Shown here piece by piece: positions 42,646 to 51,654 of a DNA stretch of 64,000 nt (position 1 is the stretch's first letter; each line of letters opens with the position of its first letter). The position numbers were made by a program, and so were the translations under genes. The DNA lies in assembly GCF_900186985.1 (NCBI RefSeq), contig NZ_LT906447.1, positions 124,001 to 188,000 on the forward strand, in the 5' to 3' direction. The notes beneath the pieces are model-generated. The model saw nothing but the letters and a program-made list of their open reading frames with translations, searched no databases and was not told where the DNA came from. This DNA is from Staphylococcus piscifermentans. GTDB taxonomy: Bacteria; Bacillota; Bacilli; Staphylococcales; Staphylococcaceae.

Positions 42646-43392
42646 TTAAAAAATTAATTCGGTGATTGCAACTACAATCAGAATGCTGATAATCGCCTTC
42701 TGAATGACACTTGGTAAAAGGCGACCAACTTTCAAACCAATCGGCGCAAAAATCACACTGCCGACAATGAGGAAAATCGCATTGCCGAGCGGTACATAAC
42801 CTTGCATCAATTTGATTACAAAGGCACCGATAGAAGACATACAAGCAATCACAATACTGTTGGCAACGACTGTGTTCATCGGTAATTTAAAGATAGCCAG
42901 CAAGACTGGAATAATGATGAAAGCACCACCTGCACCAATTATGCCTGCAACTAATCCGATGATTGCGCCTACAGCAATTAACAACCAATGATTATAAGAG
43001 TGCCCAGCATCCTCATGAGGTTTCACTTTTATAAACATCAGCACCAAAGCCAGCATCGCAATACCGATATAGACAGCATTAATCACTGGCGTCGTCAGCA
43101 AATTGGCTGCCATAGCACCGACAACACTGCCGCCGCCCATATAAAGTACGAGCGGAGGGTTGAAATCAGGCTCTTTAATCGCTCTGATTGAACCGCTTAA
43201 GGTACTAAAGAAAACTTGGCTGGAAGTCAGACCAGACGCAATATACGCACTATATTCCGGTGTGCCGAATAACGGAGGCAACAGTAAAATCGCCGGATAA
43301 ATAATAATAGAACCGCCGATTCCGACTAGTCCCGCAATAAAGCCGCCGCCAACGCCGATTGATAGCATTAACAGAATATGGACTATAGACAT
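42646..43392 (-). CDS. TauE/SafE-family sulfite/anion exporter
   Basis: 248-residue protein with about 8 hydrophobic segments in two repeats: GVGGGFIAGLVGIGGSIIIYPAIL and IIGLVAGIIGAGGAFIIIPVLL carry the family's paired GxxxGxxGxGGxxxxxP elements. Members export sulfite, sulfoacetate or related anions; the substrate is not visible. The ATG has no ribosome site of its own. It starts within TGATG at the end of an 11-codon upstream ORF that does have one (see 43392-43427), so translation is probably coupled. Confidence 0.82.
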   Translation of the reverse strand: MSIVHILLMLSIGVGGGFIAGLVGIGGSIIIYPAILLLPPLFGTPEYSAYIASGLTSSQVFFSTLSGSIRAIKEPDFNPPLVLYMGGGSVVGAMAANLLTTPVINAVYIGIAMLALVLMFIKVKPHEDAGHSYNHWLLIAVGAIIGLVAGIIGAGGAFIIIPVLLAIFKLPMNTVVANSIVIACMSSIGAFVIKLMQGYVPLGNAIFLIVGSVIFAPIGLKVGRLLPSVIQKAIISILIVVAITELIF

Positions 43393-43427
43393 CAGTATGG
43401 CGTCTCGCTTTCTATAATATTCTTCAT
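43392..43427 (-). CDS. 11-residue leader ORF translationally coupled to the TauE-like gene
   Basis: Minus-strand ATG at 43425-43427 encodes MKNIIESETPY and stops with TGA overlapping the next ATG (TGATG). A good ribosome site AGGAGCG lies 7 bases before this ATG, whereas the exporter ATG lacks one. It may be a leader peptide that delivers ribosomes to the exporter. Confidence 0.45.
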   Translation of the reverse strand: MKNIIESETPY

Positions 43428-43654
43428 TTTGAACGCTCCTGTTTTTTTCTTAGTAATTTCATCATACGCATACTCCTATAGAGCGTCAAATGCATATCCA
43501 GCCGAATTAGTCTTTTTACAATATCTTTAGATTACCAATCGAATTGATTAACTATTTTCCTATTACATCATCTCTTATCTATGATATGCTCATATTGAAT
43601 TATTAGCTTTTTTAATAAAAAATAAATCACATAATATCTGAAAGGAGAATAACT

Positions 43655-44578
43655 TTGCAGTACCATTTAAACGAAAGCATGAAACGCACCCAAGAAGATA
43701 CATATCGCAAACGCCCCTCATTATGGGGAGTAACCTTTATTTGTATTGGACTCTTTATAGCAGCGCCTCTCGTAGTAGGTGTCATCAGCGCACTCTTAGT
43801 GCTGCCATTTGCACTCGGCAAACCGAGCCATACCTTCATCAATATTTTATTCTCAGAAAATATGACTTACCTTATTTCTATACTGACATTTCCAGTGCTA
43901 TTACTGTTTGTCTTCCTAGTGAATCACAAACATTACCTTAAATCGTTCGCTTCACTTGGATTTTATGGCACAAACTGGAAAAAGAAATACGCGATAGGCG
44001 CAGGATTAGGATTTGCAACGCTCCTCATCGTTTATGTATTGAATCTTATTTTTCAAACCCTATCTATTCAAATTAATTCTAAATTTAATTTCTTTCTATT
44101 TATCGCAGTATTGATCGGATATTTAATTCAAGGTATGACCGAAGAAGTTATGTTCCGGGGCTTTTTCATGAATATTTTCAGCAGTCAAAAAGGCGTTGTC
44201 TTCGGCATCATCATGAGTGCTGTTTTCTTTGCCATTATGCATATGGGTAATCCAGGCTCACAATTTCTTGCCATTCTCAATATCTTTATTTTTGGTCTCG
44301 TCTTTGCACTGCTCTTCTATTGGAGTAACAATATCTGGCTTACAGGCGCCGCACACAGCTTGTGGAACTTTACCATGGGGCCGATTTTAGGAATCCCGGT
44401 CAGCGGTCAAAGAGACATGACCTCACTCTTCCTAACACACGTAAATACACAACGTTCTTTCATCAACGGCGGCAGTTTCGGTCTCGAGGGTGGAATTATC
44501 GTGACTATCATCGGTGTTATTCTTTGCATCGTTCTATGGCAGCTTTGCCGTAAAAAAGGGCTTGTTACTAACCGATAA
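43655..44578 (+). CDS. CPBP-family intramembrane glutamic endopeptidase
   Basis: 307-residue membrane protein with about 8 hydrophobic segments. The Abi/CPBP motifs are visible: EEVMFRGFF (EExxxR, residues about 167-175), FFAIMHMGNPG (FxxxH) and a third motif AAHSLWNFT. Bacterial members process peptides, membrane proteins or bacteriocin/immunity factors; the target is unknown. TTG start 43655 follows AAAGGAGAAT at good spacing; ATG 43679 (Met9) would lose part of the N terminus. The upstream 260-base gap contains the TauE leader and promoters. Confidence 0.82.
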   Translation: MQYHLNESMKRTQEDTYRKRPSLWGVTFICIGLFIAAPLVVGVISALLVLPFALGKPSHTFINILFSENMTYLISILTFPVLLLFVFLVNHKHYLKSFASLGFYGTNWKKKYAIGAGLGFATLLIVYVLNLIFQTLSIQINSKFNFFLFIAVLIGYLIQGMTEEVMFRGFFMNIFSSQKGVVFGIIMSAVFFAIMHMGNPGSQFLAILNIFIFGLVFALLFYWSNNIWLTGAAHSLWNFTMGPILGIPVSGQRDMTSLFLTHVNTQRSFINGGSFGLEGGIIVTIIGVILCIVLWQLCRKKGLVTNR

Positions 44579-44593
44579 GCGCACATAAATAAC

Positions 44594-44629
44594 AAGCTGG
44601 ACACGCTCATCAGCAGTGCCCAGCTTTTC
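44594..44629. terminator. Bidirectional terminator between the CPBP gene and the PH-domain gene
   Basis: AAGCTGGACAC pairs with GTGCCCAGCTT (one mismatch), followed by TTCT; it lies between convergent genes. Confidence 0.75.
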
Positions 44630-44632
44630 TAA

Positions 44633-44953
44633 TTATTTATTTTGAATATTATCCACGAATTGTTCAGCCTCTTCAAAATTAAAATCTTTCAAAGTAAACG
44701 TTCCGATTTCGAATGTAATATCTAAAGCATCTGTAGTTAACTTGACGTTTTGAATTTCATTGTAACCGATATTGCGGTAATAGAACTCGCCAGCCATATC
44801 AACGTTTAAAATTAAGCGTTCATTTGTAGCAATATATGCAGCTTCAAATACTTTGACCTCACCGTTTATCGGATAGGCCATCTTTCCGAGTACTGAACAT
44901 TCTACTTGTTCCGTTGGGAATAAATCATTTGGATTAATCTTATCTAGAATCAT
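44633..44953 (-). CDS. Small PH-domain (YokE-like) protein
   Basis: 106-residue cytosolic protein made of one bacterial PH-like domain: seven strands including VKVFEAAYIATNERLILNVDM, EFYYRNIGYNEIQNVKLT and ALDITFEIGTFTLKDF, and a C-terminal helix FEEAEQFVDNI. Such domains are of unknown role, perhaps peptide or lipid binding. Start ATG 44953 follows AAGGTG; the upstream TTG at 44974 precedes the ribosome site. It lies directly after the frameshifted tail of katA. Confidence 0.7.
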   Translation of the reverse strand: MILDKINPNDLFPTEQVECSVLGKMAYPINGEVKVFEAAYIATNERLILNVDMAGEFYYRNIGYNEIQNVKLTTDALDITFEIGTFTLKDFNFEEAEQFVDNIQNK

Positions 44954-44975
44954 CAACGACCACACCTTATTCAAA

Positions 44976-46471
44976 TTAATCTGCTGCTTCTAAGTCCACA
45001 TCATTAATATCAATACCTAAAGCTTTTGCGACACCTTTGCCATAGTCTGGATCGGCTTTATAGCAATGACGGATATGACGATATTTCACTTCGTCCGTTG
45101 TGCCGTCCATTTCGTTGCAGTATTGGTGAACATACGCTCTTGTTGTTCTGGAGATTGTAGACGGAATAACTTTCCGGGTTGTTCGAAGTAATTATCATCA
45201 TCTTCACGGAAGTTATATTCATAGGCCTGACCATCTACAACATCCATTGGTGCACGTTTATATTCAGGTTGGCTTTCCATTGCGCCCATACTATTAGGAT
45301 AATAGTGCGTTTTGCCGCCTTGGTTGCCGTCTAAGAAGCGGCCTTGACCATCGCGGCTGAATGGACAAATATTTTCTACACCCACTCCTTGAGGTTGATT
45401 GACTGGAATTTGCCAGTGATTCACACCTAAACGATAACGTTGCGCATCGCCATAAGAGAACAAACGACCTTGCAACATTTTGTCAGGAGAGAAATCAATA
45501 CCCGGTACAATATTTGTCGGTGCGAATGCTGCTTGTTCCACATCCATAAAGTAGTTGTCAGGGTTACGGTTCAACTCAAATTCCCCAACTTCAATGAGTG
45601 GATATTCGTCCTTAAACCATACTTTAGTTAAATCAAATGGGTTGTCTTTGTGATTGCGAGCTTGTTCTTCAGTCATCACTTGAATATACATTTTCCATTT
45701 TGGGAAATCGCCTTCTTCGATCGCATTAAATAAATCACGTTGAGAGGATTCACGATCTTTCGCAATCACTTGTTCAGCTTCTTCAGCACTATAATTTTCA
45801 ATACCCTGTTGTGTACGGAAATGGAATTTCACCCATACACGTTCATTTTTATCATTCACTAAAGAATAAGTATGAGAACCGAAACCATGCATATGTCGGA
45901 AACCTCTAGGGATACCGCGGTCCGTCATTAAGATTGTAACTTGGTGCAACGCTTCAGGTAAGGAAGTCCAGAAATCCCAGTTATTCTGTGCACTACGCAT
46001 ATTCGTACGTGGGTCACGTTTAACAGCATGGTTTAAACTTGCGAACAATTTAGGATCACGGAAGAAGAAGACAGGCGTATTATTGCCGACTAAATCCCAG
46101 TTACCTTGATCTGTATAGAACTTTAATGCGAAACCACGAATATCACGTTCAGCATCCGCAGCGCCACGTTCACCTGCAACTGTAGAAAAACGCGCAAACA
46201 TCGGCGTTTCTTTACCCACTTCAGAGAAAATACTTGCCACAGAATACTCAGTAATATCATTTGTGACCGTGAAAGTACCGAACGCACCAGAACCTTTCGC
46301 ATGCATACGACGTTCCGGAATCACCTCACGATCAAAATGCGCTAATTGCTCCATCAAATAGACATCTTGCATTAAAACAGGTCCACGAGGTCCAGCAGTC
46401 ATAGAATTCTCACGATCACCCACCGGACGGCCAAATAACCCAGTTAACTTTGAATCATCTTGTTTACTCAT
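44976..46471 (-). pseudogene. katA: Catalase KatA with a C-terminal frameshift
   Basis: Heme catalase breaking down hydrogen peroxide. The frame from ATG 46471 codes for 461 residues: [17 protein letters not shown], catalytic His in [14 protein letters not shown], Asn in FFFRDPKLF region and heme Tyr in [12 protein letters not shown]. It ends with a foreign tail (TKWTAQRTK) at 45086. One frame over, from about 45108 to 44976, the expected end continues as [20 protein letters not shown]... to DLEAAD. A single missing base near 45109 explains this. An intact gene would code for about 499 residues. Heme and active-site residues remain, so partial activity or a sequencing error cannot be excluded. 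PerR box upstream. Confidence 0.8.
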
Positions 46472-46489
46472 ACCCCTCACACCCCTTAT

Positions 46490-46504
46490 TTAGAATAATT
46501 ATAA
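46490..46504 (-). promoter_or_regulatory. PerR box upstream of katA
   Basis: TTATAATTATTCTAA on the minus strand matches 14 of 15 bases of the PerR consensus TTATAATNATTATAA. It is 19 bases before the katA ATG, with a TATAAT inside it, so peroxide-responsive repression is likely. Confidence 0.7.
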
Positions 46505-46675
46505 TTAAATACTACCATATCTGTTTGACGGAACATAATTAAATGTACTTAATATTTTGAAAATTATTAATTGCCGATTTATAAGAAGATAGGGGAGTCC
46601 CCTTCGGAAAAGAAAACTTTGGAGAATGAAAGGATGAAGAGAGTGCGTTTGGAGAAGATGTTGGTAAAGATTGCA

Positions 46676-46709
46676 TAAAGAAAAGACGGAAAGCCCACAC
46701 TTTCCGTCT
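46676..46709 (-). terminator. Terminator of the butanediol dehydrogenase gene
   Basis: AGACGGAAAG pairs with CTTTCCGTCT; on the minus strand it is followed by TTTTCTTT. Confidence 0.8.
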
Positions 46710-46732
46710 CAACTTAAAATCCCACTACAAAA

Positions 46733-47785
46733 TTAAGCTTGGTCGCCATTCAGTTTAACTAAAATTTTAGCTTGAGATTTATCGCTGACTAATTTTTCAA
46801 AACCAGCTTCTACAATATCTTCTAATTCGATTTCATCAGTCACAACTGGTTTAACATTTAAGTTGCCTTCACTGATTAAATCAATAGTTTGTTGGAATGT
46901 TGTTGGTGTATAAGCAATTGTAGATGTCAATTTCACACCTGAGTTTGTTAATTGCATTGGATCAAATTGAACAGGGTGACTGAAAATAGAAACGATAACA
47001 ACAGTACCACGAGGACGTGTAATACTAATAGATTGGGCTAATGTTGCAGCTACACCAGCTACTTCGAATGTAACATCTACGCCATTTTCAGTATGTTTAT
47101 TGATGAATTCAACAGGGTCAACTTCACCAGAATTAACTGCATAAGTTGCACCGACTTCTTTGGCTTTTTCTAAACGTTCATCTGATAAATCAAATACGAA
47201 AATTTTACTAGCACCTGCTGCTTTTGCTGCAATAACATTTAATAAACCAATTGGGCCTGCACCGATTACAGCTACAGTATCACCGAATAATAATTCGCCT
47301 TCTTTAACAGCTTGTACTGCTACTGCAGTCGGCTCAACTAAAGCACCTTCTTTAGCAGATACGTTGTCAGGTAAACGATAAACGTTGCCTTCGGGAGCAT
47401 TAGTAAAGTATGCAAATCCACCATCAGCACCTAAACCGATAAATGAATAACCATCGTAAAGATCAATATTCTCCTCTTTCTCTTGTTTAGAAACAGTAGG
47501 GTTCACAACCACGCGGTCACCTTTTTTATACTCAGTCACAGCACTTCCCACTTCTTCAACTACTCCAGAAAATTCATGTCCTAAAGTTACAGGAGCTTTT
47601 TGTCCTAATAACGGATCCGGCTCATCTACTGCAATGAATACAGGTCCTTCTAAGTATTCATGCAAGTCAGTCCCACAAATACCTGTCCAAGATACTTTTA
47701 CGCGGACCTCATCATCTTTTAAAGGCTTAACTTCACGTTCCTCAACACGTACATCCTTTTGACCATACCATACAGCTGCTTTCAT
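46733..47785 (-). CDS. butA-like/bdhA: Zinc-dependent 2,3-butanediol dehydrogenase
   Basis: 350-residue MDR enzyme. Catalytic zinc ligands in GICGTDLHEY and GHEFSGVVEEVG, NAD fold GAGPIGLLNV near residue 178 and acidic FDLSDERL after strand 2. The long insert with EPDPLLGQKAPVT is typical of (R,R)-butanediol dehydrogenases. The structural-zinc cysteine cluster is absent (VNPTVSKQEKEEN), as in several relatives. It interconverts acetoin and 2,3-butanediol in fermentation, reoxidising NADH. Monocistronic; ribosome site GGAGAGG. Sorbitol or threonine dehydrogenase are weaker alternatives. Confidence 0.78.
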   Translation of the reverse strand: MKAAVWYGQKDVRVEEREVKPLKDDEVRVKVSWTGICGTDLHEYLEGPVFIAVDEPDPLLGQKAPVTLGHEFSGVVEEVGSAVTEYKKGDRVVVNPTVSKQEKEENIDLYDGYSFIGLGADGGFAYFTNAPEGNVYRLPDNVSAKEGALVEPTAVAVQAVKEGELLFGDTVAVIGAGPIGLLNVIAAKAAGASKIFVFDLSDERLEKAKEVGATYAVNSGEVDPVEFINKHTENGVDVTFEVAGVAATLAQSISITRPRGTVVIVSIFSHPVQFDPMQLTNSGVKLTSTIAYTPTTFQQTIDLISEGNLNVKPVVTDEIELEDIVEAGFEKLVSDKSQAKILVKLNGDQA

Positions 47786-48110
47786 AAAATAACCTCTCCT
47801 TTTCCTTTATTCTTGATTCGAAAAGAAAACCCTCTATTTTCTCGCAAACCAAGAAAGTTGTCTGATTCATAATGCTATAGAAATTTTGTAAAACCATATC
47901 TGGATAGAAACCTTTTCTATACTATAATTATATTGAAAATTCAGATATTAAACAATGTTTTATCTGCACAATAAATAATAATAATTTGTACATTTAGCTC
48001 AATATTAATAACTTTGGAAATTTAATGGGAGTTTTACATTATAGGAGAGTCGCAACAAATGAAGTGAGTTGAACACTCTAGAGGGGGAATTGTGCGTGTG
48101 AGGCGTGAAT
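47786..48110. other. AT-rich intergenic region upstream of bdhA
   Basis: About 325 bases without a gene. It must hold the leftward bdhA promoter; no consensus promoter or known operator could be picked out with confidence. The repeat array at 48111 follows. Confidence 0.5.
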
Positions 48111-48266
48111 CTAGACACTTCTCGGAAACTAGTGTCTAGAAAAGCATGTAATCTAGACACTTCTCGGAAATTAGTGTCTAGAAAAGCGTATAATCTAGAC
48201 ACTTCTCGGAAATTAGTGTCTAGAAAAGCATATAATCTAGACACAACACAGAAACTAGTGTCTAGA
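48111..48266. repeat. Array 2 of the 42-bp intergenic repeat (about four units)
   Basis: Units begin at 48111, 48153, 48195 and 48237, exact 42-base period. Each unit has CTAGACACTTCTCGGAAA, then TTAGTGTCTAGAAAAGC(A/G)T(A/G)TAAT: a 31-base dyad plus an 11-base spacer. The last unit is cut short and altered (CAACACAGAAAC in the centre). Because 42 is a multiple of three, an open frame with a repeated LDTSRKLVSRKAYN peptide arises by chance. Confidence 0.85.
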
Positions 48267-48427
48267 TTCCCCCGCCCGATCAACAACATCACGCTACCTA
48301 ACTCACATTTCCTTAATATTTTCCTAATATTCGCATTACTTCCGGTCCAAATGAGGTAGTATAGAAATATAAGATAAACAAACTAACCAGCGACTGCCAA
48401 TCCAATAATCATAAAGGAGATGACTCC

Positions 48428-49531
48428 ATGTCAGATACAATCGACCTACTCGAACAACTCATTCAATTCGAAAGTTCCAATCTGGAAAATGCCAACGACA
48501 CTATCGACTTCTGTAAAGAATGGCTCGAAAGTAACGGCTTGCATCCAGAAATACTTACCAACGAAGGCTACAAAATGCTCGTCTGCACAATCGGAGAGGG
48601 TAAGAACCGCCTTATCTACAACGGACACGTCGATGTAGTCAGCGGGCAACCCAACCAATTCCAACCAGAAACTAAAGACGACAAACTTTACGGTCGTGGA
48701 TCCATCGATATGAAAGCAGGCGTCAGTGCTATGATGAACGCCGTTGTAGAACTGCAGAACAAAGACCTTGGCAACACATCTGTTCAACTTCAACTCGTAA
48801 CCGACGAAGAAATCGGCGGCATTCACTGTGCCTCCTACCTGACAGATAACGGCTACCTCGGCGACTTTGTCATCTGCGGCGAGCCCACACAACTCGGCAT
48901 CGGCTACAAAGCGAAAGGCATCTTGCAAGCCGACCTGCATTTTACCGGCAAATCCGCACACGGCAGCCGTCCTTGGGAAGGCGACAACGCGATTGTGAAA
49001 GCCTACAAAGCATTCGAGGCCATTACACAACTACCATTCGCCAAAGAATCAGACGACATTTACGACGGGCCATCCATCAACTTGTCACAAATCAAAGGCG
49101 GAGAGGCTTATAACGTCGTGCCCGATGCGTGCGAGATGTCCATCGATATTCGTTACCTTCCCAAACAGTCTAAAGAAGCTGTTTTAAAAGAAATCCAAGG
49201 TGTGACAGATGCCGATATAGAGATACACCACGCCGCAATTCCCGTGGACAATGATGTAAATAATCCGCATATCCAACTGTTGCTCAGCAGTATCGAACAA
49301 ACTACCGGACAACCGTCACCAAAAGTATTTGGCCAACATGGATATGCCGATACTGGATATTTCATGCAACATGGTGTGCCAGCTATAGAATTCGGACCAT
49401 CAGGTGACAATTGGCACGGCGATAATGAATATGCCGATATCAAATCTGTAGAAACCTATAAAGATATTCTTATCGACTTTGCGCAACGTTTTTCAGATAA
49501 TGATACAGATTTTGCGAGAGAAATGGAGTAG
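48428..49531 (+). CDS. M20 family metallopeptidase (ArgE/DapE-like), copy 2
   Basis: 367-residue zinc amidohydrolase strongly similar along its length to the gene at 16907. It shares NGHVDVVSG, YGRGS(I)DMKAGVSAMM, LQLVTDEEIGG, DFVICGEPTQLGIGY, KSAHGSRPWEGDNAI and EFGPSGDNWHGDNEYA. All metal and catalytic positions are kept. Codon use differs: this copy is rich in C-ending codons whereas the first is AT-rich. Function (deacylase or dipeptidase) is not settled. Ribosome site AAAGGAGATG. Single gene between the repeat array and a terminator. Confidence 0.8.
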   Translation: MSDTIDLLEQLIQFESSNLENANDTIDFCKEWLESNGLHPEILTNEGYKMLVCTIGEGKNRLIYNGHVDVVSGQPNQFQPETKDDKLYGRGSIDMKAGVSAMMNAVVELQNKDLGNTSVQLQLVTDEEIGGIHCASYLTDNGYLGDFVICGEPTQLGIGYKAKGILQADLHFTGKSAHGSRPWEGDNAIVKAYKAFEAITQLPFAKESDDIYDGPSINLSQIKGGEAYNVVPDACEMSIDIRYLPKQSKEAVLKEIQGVTDADIEIHHAAIPVDNDVNNPHIQLLLSSIEQTTGQPSPKVFGQHGYADTGYFMQHGVPAIEFGPSGDNWHGDNEYADIKSVETYKDILIDFAQRFSDNDTDFAREME

Positions 49532-49560
49532 GGGAGTACAACTCAATCTCATACAAAAAC

Positions 49561-49603
49561 AAAAAGCATGCATGTCCTGAAAACTAGGCCGCGCATGCTT
49601 TTT
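49561..49603. terminator. Bidirectional terminator after M20 peptidase copy 2
   Basis: AAAAAGCATGC pairs with GCATGCTTTTT around a 21-base loop. Confidence 0.8.
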
Positions 49604-49665
49604 AACACGTCCGTCACTCTAACTTCAGACAAACGTCAGTCTTACCTCTAGTTAAATTCCGGCAA

Positions 49666-50913
49666 TTAAGCACGTCTTTGCATAAAGGCTGATGCTCCAT
49701 TTTTCTTAACACTATTCCATAAACCTTTCCAAGCACTCAACTGCATCTCAGGTTGTTTGCCGTTCGCCATTAATTCAAATTGTTTTTCATACCAACTCAA
49801 TACAAGTATAGAAGATAATTTCTTATCTAGAGCTTTAACTCCAGTAGTGATATGAGGTGATTCAAGTTTTTCATAAGTGCCGTTCAGAATTTGATTTGGC
49901 AAATCAGGATATATTGCGAACGGTTTCGCAATTCCAACCATATCAACAGAACCACTCTCAAGAGCGTCTTCCATACCTTTAGCAGTACGGAAACCGCCAG
50001 TAACGACAATCGGAGCTTTCACTATTTGACGTGCTTTATCAGCATAATCTAAAAAATATGCTTCACGTTTTTTAGAACTTTCGCGTACATCGCCGCCTTT
50101 AAATATAACGGGATTTTCATAATTTCCACCTGAAATTTCAATCAAATCAATGCCGGCTTCATCAATTGTTTTCAACACTTGCATAGATTCTTCTTCAGTG
50201 AAACCACCACGTTGGAAGTCTGCAGAATTTAGTTTAATACCAATAGGGAAGTCATCGCCGACTTGACGACGCATTTCGCGATACACTTCCATCAAGAAGC
50301 GCATACGATTTTCCGCATTGCCACCCCATTGATCTTCACGCTGGTTATGATGCGGAGACAAGAATTGATTGACTAAATAACCATGAGCACTATGAATTTG
50401 TACACCTGTAAAGCCAGCTTTCTTCGCAATACGCGCAGTGTTGCCAAAACGTTTAATCAAATCCAGAATTTCTTCCTCAGTTAACGCACGAGGCGGATTA
50501 AACGCAACAGCGACTTCGCCAGATAAGGGAATAGCACTTGGAGCCACTGGTTCTTTAGATAAGGATTTCGGAGATTGTTTGCCAGGATGATTAATCTGCA
50601 TCCAAAACTCCGTATTCATTTGCGTTCCAGCTTGCGCCCAACGTTTCAGCATAGGTAGATCACGCTCATCTTCTATCGCCACGTTGCCGGGTTCGCCAAT
50701 CGCATTGCGATCCACCATGACATTACCTGACATTAAAATACCAGCACCGCCACGAGACCAGCGACGATATAAATTCACCAGCCCAACTGTTGGACTATTA
50801 TTACGATCCGCCAATGTCTCACTCATCGCTGATTTAAAAAAGCGATTCTTCGCTGTGAAATTAGGTTGTTCTAACTTTGTTCCTAATAACTTTGTTCCTA
50901 ATAACTTTGCCAT
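49666..50913 (-). CDS. NADH:flavin oxidoreductase (old yellow enzyme family)
   Basis: 415-residue FMN enzyme of the OYE/NADH oxidase family, single-barrel form. Visible: KNRFFKSAMSETLAD at the start, QINHPGKQSP, GVQIHSAHGYLVNQFLSPHHNQREDQWGG (substrate-binding His pair), IGIKLNSADFQRGG, and phosphate-binding VTGGFRTAKGME. It reduces activated double bonds; the natural substrate is unknown. Start ATG 50913 follows AAAGGAGG; ATG 50952 is before it. The first residues contain KLLGT twice, from a 15-base tandem duplication. Confidence 0.82.
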   Translation of the reverse strand: MAKLLGTKLLGTKLEQPNFTAKNRFFKSAMSETLADRNNSPTVGLVNLYRRWSRGGAGILMSGNVMVDRNAIGEPGNVAIEDERDLPMLKRWAQAGTQMNTEFWMQINHPGKQSPKSLSKEPVAPSAIPLSGEVAVAFNPPRALTEEEILDLIKRFGNTARIAKKAGFTGVQIHSAHGYLVNQFLSPHHNQREDQWGGNAENRMRFLMEVYREMRRQVGDDFPIGIKLNSADFQRGGFTEEESMQVLKTIDEAGIDLIEISGGNYENPVIFKGGDVRESSKKREAYFLDYADKARQIVKAPIVVTGGFRTAKGMEDALESGSVDMVGIAKPFAIYPDLPNQILNGTYEKLESPHITTGVKALDKKLSSILVLSWYEKQFELMANGKQPEMQLSAWKGLWNSVKKNGASAFMQRRA

Positions 50914-51214
50914 GTTAAAATCCTCCTTTATCGCATAACTCATAATATTCATCTCATCAACTGAACTATAACACGATTAGACGTTCTATACCTATTGAGA
51001 GAGCCAACGTATACGTTTAAATTTTAAAAGGATTGAACTTACTTGTGATTTAAGGAAAATTAAAGCTATTATTAAAGTTAATTTTAGCATCTTATTGTGA
51101 ATTAAAATGTTTAAAGTTACTAATAGAGTCTTTGTCCTCAATAATTATTTAGCCTTAAACTTGTATTCAATATATAATTTTATATTATATTACAAAATTA
51201 TAGGAGTTACATAA
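50914..51214. other. AT-rich intergenic region between the flavin oxidoreductase and lipoprotein genes
   Basis: About 300 bases between divergent genes; both promoters must lie here. No repeat, operator or small gene could be supported. Confidence 0.5.
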
Positions 51215-51634
51215 ATGAGAAAAATTTGGTTATTAAGTATGCTTTTAGTCGTTTTATTGGTGGGGTGCGGAAAAAACGAGGAATACAAATTTTTAAAAGG
51301 GTCATGGAAGAATACATCATTAAGAACTGGAGATAATAATTATCTAGTTTTTAAAGATAATGGAATTATGAAGCAATTCTCAGATAAGGACTTTAGTTAT
51401 AAATATAAAAAAGAAAATAAATACACTATTGAGCGTTCTAATGGAAAAGATAAATTTATAGTTAAAGAAGAAGCACCGAATATGGTGATGGAATCGACAT
51501 TTAAAAAGATAGATAAAAATACAATTAGAAGAGAATATGTTAAACTTTCTAGCGGCCATTTGAGCCACGAAGGAACTGACAGTGAAGTGTTTTACAGATT
51601 AAAAAAGAAACATTGGTGGAACTTTTTTGACTAA
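51215..51634 (+). CDS. Small lipoprotein of unknown function
   Basis: 139 residues. N-terminal type II signal peptide: basic MRK, hydrophobic core and lipobox LVGC (Cys18). The mature part is Lys-rich and beta-strand rich (LVFKDNGIMKQFSDK, TIERSNGKDKFIVKEE, YVKLSSGHLS), similar in style to staphylococcal lipoproteins with lipocalin-like folds, but no family is recognised. Anchored on the outer membrane face. Ribosome site TAGGAG. Confidence 0.72.
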   Translation: MRKIWLLSMLLVVLLVGCGKNEEYKFLKGSWKNTSLRTGDNNYLVFKDNGIMKQFSDKDFSYKYKKENKYTIERSNGKDKFIVKEEAPNMVMESTFKKIDKNTIRREYVKLSSGHLSHEGTDSEVFYRLKKKHWWNFFD

Positions 51635-51654
51635 TTTCTAAAGTTTATTAAATT

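Noticed and set aside
46634-46678. 14-codon ORF (MKRVRLEKMLVKIA) between bdhA terminator and katA
   Set aside because: Ribosome site too close to the ATG and no other support.
41332-48266. CRISPR array interpretation of the 42-bp repeats
   Set aside because: Units are contiguous and the stretches between dyads are near-identical, not unique spacers; no cas genes.
48105-48359. Open frame encoding a repeated LDTSRKLVSRKAYN peptide
   Set aside because: It is the in-frame reading of the 42-bp intergenic repeat array; no ribosome site, and the same repeat reads open on the other strand as well.
48446-49030. Long minus-strand ORF inside M20 peptidase copy 2
   Set aside because: Shadow caused by C-rich third codon positions of the real gene; no ribosome site or family match.
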